A stretch of DNA of 27,981 nucleotides from Gymnopilus junonius (Eukaryota; Basidiomycota; Agaricomycetes; Agaricales; Galerinaceae), in NCBI GenBank assembly GCA_015501075.1, contig JADNYJ010000419.1, positions 1-27,981 on the forward strand, in the 5' to 3' direction. The notes below the pieces were generated by a model that did no database searches, was not told the origin of the DNA, and was given only the letters and a program-made list of their open reading frames with translations. The position numbers and the translations under genes are program-made. Numbering within the stretch: position 1 is the stretch's first letter; each line of letters opens with the position of its first letter. Below, in pieces: positions 20,137 through 27,981 of the stretch.

Positions 20137-22948
20137 ATGACTCTGACACCTCCACAACCTCCCCCGGCGTGGGGACACACGGCTGAGGACATACTGAAAT
20201 TGACAAGGCTGTCGATAGAGCAATACAAGATTGTTTTGGATAAGGTTGAAGCCCTTGAACCTCTGGACTGCAACTTCGAACCGGTAAGCCGCGCACTATG
20301 TAATCCGAATACTTTTGATGACCTTTAAATTCGAGTTTTTGTAAGGCCTGTGAAACCGTCTCAAACGCTAATTATGGAGCATCCTTCTACTACTCTAGAT
20401 CGCCATTACCAATGCACACATCGGTTTTGGGGAGATAACTGGACAACTGAAGTTCTACAAGAATGTGTCCCCTTCGAAGGAGATTCGCGATACCGCTGAT
20501 AAAGCGGAGTCTCCTTTAGACGACTTCGAAGTAGAGAGATCAATGCGCCTGGACGTATTCGCTGCAAAGGTCTCTGCAGAAGGCAATATCAAACGATCCA
20601 ACCTTTGGGACAAACTCTCTTCGGAGGAACGGCGACTTGTCGAAAAGATGGTAAGACAAATTTCATATTGAATATCAAATCATCGGTGCCTCTCTGATTA
20701 TCTACAGCTCTTAGGTGGAAAAAGAAACGGACTTAGTCTTCCAACAGATACAAGAGCTGAATTGGCCGTGCTAAAGAAGGAACTGAAACAAGTTTGTTCG
20801 GAGTTCAGGGTGCGCCCCACCTTCACCTCTATCCCGCTTGGACGGACTTATAAACTTGAAACCCGTTGACAAAAAAATGCCAATGAAGAAAATGTGGGGA
20901 ATTTTTCTGCACTAAGAGATGAGATGATCTTTACTACTTTACAGGGATCGATCTCTTTCACCGGGCCAGAGCTCCAAGGCATCCCTCAGGAGGAATTAAA
21001 CAGGTTTACTAAATCCACTGAGGGTGACAAGGATGTATATATCGTGAAGTTCAAAGGGAACGACCTGGCCTCGACTGTAAGGATACTTTCTCTCCACCTA
21101 GATCTTCAGTGATGATCCCATTCTCTCAGTTTGGAGACGCGGAAAATCCTGAAATACGTAAAAGGGCACACGAAGCTCAAGGGGCCCGCCTTGCTGTCAA
21201 TGTTCCTTTGTTCTCTAGAGCAATGGAATTGCGGTGTAAAATCGCTACTCTGCTAGGGTATGATACTTGGGCAGACTATGTCACGGAAATAAAGATGGCC
21301 AAGTCAGGGAAGACGTAAATAAATTTGATATAATTCAGTAGCTATCAGCTCTTGATTGGTTGTTCTAGTTCTTAAACGCCTTGAAGGAAAAATTGAAACC
21401 CTGCTTGAACTTAAGAAAAAGGATCTTGCAGACAAGGGGATCCCTTTCGATGGTAAATTTTATGAATGGGACCATGGCTATCATGTTCGCCTCCTCCACA
21501 AGCAGACACTTGGCCTCGATGGCCTTGTTACCAAACAGCATTTTCCGGTCGCTGTGGTAGTTCCGGTTGTTCTGTCAATATACAAGGACCTCTTCAGCCT
21601 TAAATTTGAAGAACTGAACGATGCATCTACTTGGCATCCTGGTTCGTGCTATTATTCTTACTGTCTCCCTTTGTATATCATTATGTTTTCTATCATCAAC
21701 AGAGGTTCAACTATTCTTCATCTGAGAGAAAGATGCAAAGGACGAATCTGGCTTCCTTAGGTATTTTTACCTCGACTTGTCTCCTCGTCGTGAGTCTTTA
21801 TCCATTGGAAGTACGTTGTTGGTTGCACTTACCCTTCTATTAGCTGGAAAGTATTCCCACAACGCAGTATGGCTACTTCTCGAAGGCCACGAGCTTCCGG
21901 ATAAAAAGCGTGCATATCCTGTGCTTGAGATGGTCGCCAATCTCGCCAAGCCTACACCAGAAAAACCTGCTCTTATACGGTATCATGACGTTTGGACATT
22001 CGTCCATGAAATGGGTCTCGTCTTTCACAGCCTTCTGAATAAGACCCAATTTGCTCGATTCCATGGGTTCAAGTACGTCTTGAGCGCAAGTCCATTTTTC
22101 GTACGGATTTGGTTCATAACGCCTTTCTGCAACAGCGTTACCTATGATTTTGAAGAGGCCCCATTGCTGATGCTGGTAGACTGGTATATTACATCGTTCC
22201 GTTTTTTCATACCAATTTTACAAGTCTGTTCTAAATAGGTGTTGGGAACCAAAAATCTTGGAGAAATTGTCCAGTCATTACGAGACGCAGGAGCCACTAT
22301 CCCCAGAGCTCGTTGAAAAGCTCATAAAGACGTCAGTCCATTTTATCACAGCCATCTATGCATTCTTTTCATGTATTTCTCTCCGCCAGCCGCTATATGA
22401 ACACCGGGCTATTCTACCTGCATCAAGTATTCCAGGCAAAGATAAAAATGGTTACGTAGTTCACGACGATTACGGTGTTCCCTGCAAAAAGAAATCTGTC
22501 TCCAAGAAATCGATAAAGACATGCCTGGACATGCAGCGTTCGGACATTCCATGGGAGGGTACGACGTAGCCTATTATGGGTATGATGGTGTTCCCTCTGT
22601 TAGCTGTCGGTCTGTCAGCTGATCGGTTCACACTTTGCAGTTACACCTGCTCGCAAGTTTTTGCAGAGGACATGCACGGTAAGCTGACCATTATGTACCG
22701 CATCATTCCCCGCTTAGGCTGTCATAGTCAACGCCTTCAAGCCTGACCCCCTCGATCCTGCTAGGGGCAAGCGATATCGTGATATCGTCCGTTATCCAGG
22801 TGGAAGTAGGGACGAAATGGAAATCTTGCAGGTGAACATATTTCTTTTCGATGGGCTTGAAAGTCGAAAATGATTGCCCCTGTAGGAATTCATTGGACGA
22901 CTGCCTAACAATGAAGCGTTCATACGACAGATCCTTGGAACTGCTTGA
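20137..22948 (+). pseudogene. Decayed M3-family metallopeptidase (thimet oligopeptidase/saccharolysin type)
   Basis: The parent family are cytosolic zinc oligopeptidases that cut short peptides. Exon traces over the whole gene: 20137-20283, 20399-20650, 20708-20809, (20873-20893), 20945-21076, 21130-21314, 21369-21641, 21703-21789, 21844-22072, 22136-22193, 22239-22331, 22390-22579, 22641-22678, 22728-22831, 22886-22948. Family stretches remain clear: FYKNVSPSKEIRD, NPEIRKRAHEAQGARLAVNV, KDAKDESGF, ANLAKPTPEKPALIR, FGHSMGGYDVAYYGY and DPLDPARGKRYRD. Disabling changes: a lost splice acceptor before 20873; a frame clash between the exon ending 21314 and the next, plus a frame break near 21395-21402; TGA at 21723-21725 where the family has Trp before EKDAKDESGF; HExxH reduced to HEMGL at 22005-22019; and at least two frame breaks between 22440 and 22510. 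Not functional as written. Exon borders elsewhere are well kept, suggesting recent decay. Confidence 0.9.
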
Positions 22949-24237
22949 GATTTGTGCCAGGGACAATGTCACTAAGTCTAAAGCACGTACGAATGGATGT
23001 CTAAACACGCGGAAAATAGCTCCTGGAAGAAAAGAACCCTGATTATATTATGGATTTTGAAAGGAAAATATTTTACTAGATCCGGACATTTGGCAAGCCC
23101 TACCTGAAGCGTAAAGTTGAACAGACTTGTACTTGTTTACCCGCACAATCACCCACAAGGACCCCAGAATGTCTCGGAGCCCCCGCTGATCGAAGCGAAA
23201 GCAGGACGGAGGAAACGCATGCCGCAACACAGACACGATCGAGAGAAGGTTGAGTGGTTTAAGAATCCAAAGGGGATGAGTCAGTTTGGTGCAAGATGAT
23301 CAAACCATGACGACTACCCTTGCAACAATGATATGGCTTGGTCTAAGGTCAATTCAAATTGCAACGGAATTGTAGCGGGTGACTGCGCGTATAGAGACCA
23401 AGATGACTTGCGGGGGGCTCAGTATCATGATGTCTTTTTTCTTGTGTCTAAGTGATGGAGCAAGCGGGCCCGTTGATCATGAGTATGGACCAGCTTCTGA
23501 AATCGAAAATGATGCGCTGCGCTCCAAAAAAGATCAGCGACGCGAGTCAGATCCGCGTATAAGATAAACAATTACCGCGCCGCTGTAATTGATTTGATAG
23601 ATGGAGATAGAATTCTGAAAAGATAAGATGGGATCAGCTTTATTTTCAGTTCATTTCAATAGCAATTACCATCGAGAGGAAGGCACTAGTATGAATGTAA
23701 ATGAAATTTCTCTCACAATACGTACCATATGAACATACAAGGAAGGAGCTTCCGTCCAGCATTCCTACACCAATCTGATACAGATGAAACGCGAGATAAC
23801 TGAGTAACTTTTGAAGAATGGCTACAGTAATCCTTTATCATTGCGCCCAGGGAACGGCGCCTGTATAGAGCCTCGAAGTGGTCGTTGACATTCTGGTATC
23901 TTCCTGATAAGCCGAGATAGAGAGACTGCACTTTATAACCTTGTGCAATAACTCCTAGCGCGTGAAATCGTTCAAAGGCCGACAAGAGACGAGATGAGAA
24001 GGGCTCTGGCCGTGCATAGCATTGCATGACAGAGAGAATAAATAAACACATGGATTGCACATGGAACCAGATCTTTTGGGTTCAGCAGGCGGAAATTTCC
24101 AGTCATTTCAATAACCTTGACTCGTTTTCTTGACACAGAAGTGGAGGAAAAGGGGAGAAGAATTGCCTGGGAGTGGCTTCGGAAACTCGACGGAGAGAAC
24201 AAAAACGGATCGAGATTAGCTCTGGATCGGGGAATGG
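22949..24237. other. Spacer between pseudogene and perilipin-like gene
   Basis: No supported gene. A minus frame 24060-23713 stays open for 115 codons (QSMCLFILSVMQCYARPEP...) and includes a TTATAAAG element at about 23933-23940 on that strand, so it may be a promoter region rather than coding. Short plus frames at 23117-23299 and 24117-24299 are rich in charged residues and match nothing I recognise. Confidence 0.4.
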
Positions 24238-24247
24238 ATCACGTGAT
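24238..24247. promoter_or_regulatory. Palindromic E-box upstream of the perilipin-like gene
   Basis: ATCACGTGAT, a perfect 10-base palindrome around CACGTG, lies 110 bases before the ATG at 24357. Such E-boxes are bound by bHLH factors including Cbf1, and SREBP-type factors bind ATCACGTGA. Binding here is inference; the site could be chance. Confidence 0.4.
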
Positions 24248-24295
24248 GACAGCCAAAACAAGAATCACATGCAAAACCGCCCCTAAGGTAAGAAA

Positions 24296-24307
24296 GTAAT
24301 AAAAAGA
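24296..24307 (+). promoter_or_regulatory. TATA-like element of the perilipin-like gene
   Basis: GTAATAAAAAGA, 50-61 bases before the ATG, followed by a CT-rich stretch (ACTATCTTTCATACCTTTC) typical of a fungal transcription start region. Confidence 0.4.
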
Positions 24308-24356
24308 CGCGCTTATCTCAAACTATCTTTCATACCTTTCGACCACGACCTCCACA

Positions 24357-25534
24357 ATGTCGACGACAACAACAGAGACCCAGCCCGCACCGTCTCAGCC
24401 ATCCCAAGCACCAGAGATCACCGTTCTTACACGTGTTGCATCCATACCCATGATTTCGTCATCGCTGGGTACCATCAACGACACGTTGACCAACAACAGC
24501 TATACCCGCTATCCCTACGCGCACGCTAAGGAGCTCTCATCCTCGGCTTACAAGTTCACAGAGCCTCTCCAGGTCAAATTGGCCCCCATCATTGTCCGCG
24601 CCGACAGCATCGCCAACAAGGCGATAGACGTTGTCGAGTCGCGCTACCCTTACCCTTTCAGAGCGCAGCCGGTAGAGGTGCAGGAGACCGTCAGCAAGGC
24701 GATAAATGAGAAGGTCACTACGCCTGCTTACAACGTGGCTCATGATATCGACCAGGTGCGTGTTGCCCTTTTCTTTCTTTGAATCGATTAACTGACTGCT
24801 TTCTCGATAGCGTTTTGCACCCTTGGTCGATTACATTGAGAGCAAGGTTAAAGGCTCCGAGAGTGTACCCTCTGCAGTATCTCAGGAAGCGTCATCTGCC
24901 GAACACGAAGCTCAATTCCAGTATCAACGTGCTTTGACTCTCTCCAAAGTCCTTCGAACCAACATCGTCGAGTACACTCAGGAGCAGCTGAAGCACCTAC
25001 ACGATCAAAGTTCCATTGTGTGCGTTTTTTTTTGATTCCTTGTTCCATCACGATATATTTCTGACTTGATGATCGACCTACAGCCAGACAGCATCCAAAA
25101 CTGCCAGCTCGGTTTCTGCTTCATCCTACGAGCGAATCAACGCCCTCTCTGACAATATGCTCGCCCAACTCCGTAAACTGCAAGAAGCGTCGTCATCGTT
25201 TACCGCTTCTCTCTCTGGTCCGTCTATTCAATCACGCATGACCCCAATTCGACAGTCATATGAAGACTTTGCGGCCGCATTATCATCCTCTGTCAACGAA
25301 CTTACGACCATTATGGCTGAGAAGGAAACCCCTCTTCAGGAGAAGGCCGGCCGCATCATCAAGGAGGTTCACGAACGTGTCAACCCCTTGCTCGACACTG
25401 TCAAGAAAGGCGTCTCTGATGTCCTCGCCCGGTCCCATCCCGAACCGTCCCAAAATTCGAATGGGCACACAAACGGTGATGCTGCTCCCGTGAACGGTAA
25501 CGCACAACCACACGTCAAGGAGGAAGGGGATTAA
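24357..25534 (+). CDS. Perilipin-like lipid-droplet protein
   Basis: Fungal perilipins (Metarhizium MPL1, Colletotrichum CAP20) coat lipid droplets and limit lipase access. Three exons, 24357-24755, 24811-25019 and 25084-25534, give 352 residues without frame breaks. The N-terminal half carries the family pattern: TVLTRVASIPMISSSLGT, then SSAYKFTEPLQVKLAPIIVR, ADSIANKAIDVVESRYPYPF and VTTPAYNVAHDIDQRFAPLV, i.e. a PAT-like region followed by amphipathic repeats (residues about 25-160). The rest is a long helical region with Ser-rich stretches (TASKTASSVSASSYERINAL) and ends with a polar Asn/Gly/Glu tail (NSNGHTNGDAAPVNG). No signal peptide or transmembrane helix, as expected. The start is the first ATG after a CT-rich leader and opens with a Thr-rich MSTTTTETQPAP. 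The gene has higher GC and cleaner codon use than its surroundings, consistent with good expression. Confidence 0.85.
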
Positions 25535-26188
25535 TTTGTGCTTCCACCTTTGTTCTTTTTGTATGGTCTTTTCTCTACTTCTTCCAGTGTTACATTAGAG
25601 CCGATTATTTTTTCTCTTCCAAGCCTGTAAACTGTAACAATATCCCGTAGACGTTTAATAGCTCCAGTCTTCGCCTTTTCTTCATGTTGGTCATTTTCAT
25701 CGTCTAGAACCCTTCCCGAACACCTATGTTTTCGTAGCTTTAGTGACACCTCTCAACTCTTTCTGACTACGTACTCGCACGTTTGTTATGATATGATGTT
25801 TTTACTCCCACACAATTGCAAAAAGCAGTACGCCTATGATGAATTGGTGCTTCAGGAACGCCGCTGTGATCGACAAGCTTAGTTTTTTTGAAATTTTGGG
25901 GAGCTATATTGTGCATACTACGCTTCTTCGCAAAGTTTGCATGTGGTATCTTCATTTCCCTCGTCATCCCTGTTGAAGATGAGTCTAAATGGTTGGATGA
26001 TCATTAGAAATTTAGAATGGATGGGAAATGTTTGTAATTCCATGGCCTTCGTGCTCCCTTGTCAGTTCAATCGCTTTGACGCGTATTTCTCATCCACATC
26101 GGCTTTCATCCCCTTGATACGATCCATAAGACAATCCTCCTTATCTCCTCCCCCCCTCGACGTCATAATCCGATCCGGACTATCTCAC
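25535..26188. other. Spacer after the perilipin-like gene
   Basis: Begins with a T-rich 3' flank. A pyrimidine-rich stretch (CCTCCTTATCTCCTCCCCCC) at about 26136-26155 lies just before a possible ATG at 26189. No other feature is supported. Confidence 0.4.
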
Positions 26189-26626
26189 ATGGTACGCGCT
26201 TGTGCTTCAAGGAATCAAGTCTCAAGGTATATTTTACCCAGAAACCTAGTTTTTCATAGTACAGCCATTCAATAGGTTCAAGAATAAAGCCCCTAAAAAC
26301 AGTCTGCCATATCATCTTGGGGTCCAAACTTTGCTTATTGCTCCAGGCCCACGTCAGATGGTATCTTCTTTGATAAAAAAGATTGCCCAGCAGTCTGGCG
26401 TGAAAAGGTTCAGATCAAACACGATTTGCAAATGAAAACCCTTGACCAGCTCTCTCCCATAGTCATAGTCGCGTACCGCTTAGTTGAACACCCACTCCCA
26501 TATCGTGGTATTCCTATTGGCTTCGGAATCCCAGAAAAGAAAGGGTTTACATATCGTGAGTTCCGCCAGGTGCCACCTCTTGACGTTCTTCGGGAACTCC
26601 CTTCACGGTGTCTTTTGAGTCGGTAA
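26189..26626 (+). CDS. Possible small two-exon gene of unknown function
   Basis: The best model joins 26189-26226 to 26347-26626 by a 120 nt GT-AG intron, giving 105 residues: MVRACASRNQVSRPTSDGIF and onward, ending RELPSRCLLSR. The second exon reads as a compact, mixed sequence (VIVAYRLVEHPLPYRGIPIG) without low complexity, more protein-like than other short frames nearby. An alternative acceptor at 26275 gives a different 65-residue product ending at 26435. I recognise no family. A pyrimidine-rich tract precedes the ATG. Could also be a remnant. Confidence 0.3.
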
Positions 26627-26929
26627 CCTACTTGGGAGCCTTTCCAAGAACGTTCCATCGTGCCTAGAGTTCGCCGTGGTGAAATACACTGTCCCTTACG
26701 AAGAGCAAATAATGAATTAGGGGTCACCACTGGGCCCTCAACCAGGTGCTAACACCGAGTTCTCCAGCTGTCATTCGACTCGCAATCAACTGGCATTGTT
26801 TTATAGAGCCTATTATACACGTTTGCTGTTCAGAAAGTAAAGCACGAGGAAAAGTACGGTTTTACAAAAATACGTAGCGGGACTTCCGTTTCGTTTCGTG
26901 GGTATATGCGCTCAGGTATGACTGGATTT
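26627..26929. other. Convergent spacer
   Basis: About 300 bases between the doubtful plus-strand gene and the stop of the minus-strand seven-helix gene. A minus frame at 26730-26410 covers part of it but starts with GTG and is a composition artefact. Nothing else seen. Confidence 0.4.
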
Positions 26930-27981
26930 TTATACCACCTGCTCGTTTTTGATAGTCAGTGCTTCTATCTGAGGCGTGGGTTCCATTTGAAGACTGTTTT
27001 GTAGTTCGTTATCCAATTCGAAATCGACATCGAGGTCCGTCAGGCTGTCCGCACAACGCCGCTGTACAGTGTATGCTCGAATGTTAAGAAGCACCCGGCT
27101 GGTGAGAACAGAGTGAAGACAACGTTCTGTTCTGAAAAGGCATGAGGAAGGAAAAAAAATGAGGCGCGGTCACGGACGATAAGAAGTGCAGCGTACGACG
27201 TTAAGAGGTTCTCATACTCCGGCTTTGGTTCGTTAAGCATTAATACCTGGGAAAGCCATTGAAAAGGACTGGACATACAGGAAGGGTCTTTACAACGATA
27301 ATGTTAATAGCCGATAGACCTTTCATGTCCATCAGCTTCTTGGGTTTTCTCTGAAGCTTATCATTATAAACTCACTGAATATATAAAAATAATAAATCAT
27401 GCCTGTAGGTTGATAAGAAAGAGCAGCGCGATTGACATCGTGAAAGCTTACCATCCCGATATACCACGTCCAGAAGGGCGGTTCTCCCGCCTGTTTTGTC
27501 TATTTTAACAACTGAAATAAGATATTGGTTCTTGGATACAGGAAGCCCACTGCCGCATACAAGCCTTGTAACCCACAATCGTCATGATGAGTAAAGTAAC
27601 TGGTAACCAAACAAAACATTCAGCACTGACCTACTCATAATTATTATAGACTTACTGGCATCCCAAGCCATGAGGACGGCCCAACATAAAATGAGCATAT
27701 CATTTGCTTGCACTACGAAGCATCCAGAGAAACCCGGGTATGGTTTTGGAGCTACTGTAGTTTATTTGGGTGAGAAACATACTAAGGTGTTCCCAAAAAT
27801 TCAACCTTACATTTGAGTGAACGAAGGAAAAGCGTGATGAATGCGAAATCTGCACTCCAGAAGGCAGTGAAAAGGACGGGCAAAAAGATCATTAAACGCA
27901 GGTCGCAGTGGCATACAGCCCACGCCCTCAAAGTCAAGATCACTATCGAAAGTTAGATAAAGAAATATAATAGAAACCTGG
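26930..27981 (-). CDS. Seven-helix membrane protein of the DUF6533-like group, partial at right edge
   Basis: The 5' part lies beyond the window. Visible exons: 27942-27811, 27754-27656, 27599-27561, 27511-27452, 27402-27376, 27319-27247 and 27131-26930; a few exon bases may lie at 27978-27981. All join in frame, giving about 210 residues. Recognisable stretches: ILTLRAWAVC, a hydrophobic IFLPVLFTAFWSADFAF, ANDMLILCWAVLMAWDA, LLIMTIVGYKA, TALLDVVYRDGMIYYFYIF, INIIVVKTLP and HSVLTSRVLLNIRAY, then a 45-residue acidic tail (DLDVDFELDNELQ). The LRxWA, DVVYRDG and LTSRVLLNIR patterns match the C-terminal half of agaricomycete seven-helix proteins and correspond to LRVWAVY, MDTVVNTGN and SCKMVINMF in copies A and B, but the intron positions differ and identity is low. 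No frame break seen. Function unknown. Confidence 0.75.

Noticed and set aside
20137..22948. Functional M3 metallopeptidase
   Set aside because: Nonsense codon, HExxH loss, missing acceptor and several frame breaks are independent lesions that splicing cannot repair.
23713..24060. 115-codon minus-strand open frame
   Set aside because: It contains a TATA-like element and no recognisable domain or intron pattern; more likely intergenic.
26410..26730. 106-codon minus-strand frame
   Set aside because: Starts with a GTG, is rich in Arg/Ser from antisense reading, and overlaps a better plus-strand model.

Overview
This window is genomic DNA of a filamentous basidiomycete, most likely an agaricomycete. 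The evidence is structural. Genes are split by many 50-80 bp GT-AG introns, intergenic spacers are AT-richer, there is no operon layout, and several proteins belong to families typical of mushrooms: DUF6533-like seven-helix membrane proteins and single-pass 'Ser/Thr ectodomain + TM + RRK' proteins. No virus, CRISPR array, intact transposon, rRNA or confident tRNA was seen. Splice sites below were placed by eye from reading frame, GT/AG borders and family similarity.

Left part (1-9250). The minus strand carries a frameshifted single-pass surface protein (95-1227), a small coiled-coil protein of unknown role (1730-2378) and a DUF6533-like seven-helix membrane protein with a one-base deletion (2770-4070; 'copy B'). 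From about 4.1 to 9.2 kb there is only AT-rich sequence with scattered short frames.

Middle (9.25-16.05 kb). A two-exon gene encodes a Ser-rich, basic protein with a YxxxxL-hydrophobic motif of the type that binds the cap-binding factor eIF4E. A decayed copy of its 3' half lies 1.8 kb downstream (about 11470-11890). Next is a 15-exon fatty-aldehyde-type (class 3) aldehyde dehydrogenase with a C-terminal membrane anchor (13248-16045).

Right part (16.6-27.98 kb). A short RanBP1-domain protein (16908-17668, minus) and a second DUF6533-like gene (18294-19630, plus; 'copy A') are transcribed divergently. Copy A is intact and has the same exon structure as copy B. A decayed M3-family (thimet oligopeptidase/saccharolysin type) metallopeptidase gene follows (20137-22948). 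Next comes an intact perilipin-like lipid-droplet protein (24357-25534), a doubtful 105-residue two-exon gene (26189-26626), and at the right edge the 3' part of a third seven-helix gene (26930 to beyond 27981, minus).

How it fits together. The aldehyde dehydrogenase and perilipin-like protein both point to lipid metabolism on ER or droplet membranes, but nothing shows co-regulation and proximity may be chance. The most informative aspect is gene birth and decay: a paralogous membrane-protein pair in inverted orientation, one disabled; a multiply disabled peptidase gene; and a partial, degraded tandem duplicate. I did not find a convincing new multi-gene system.
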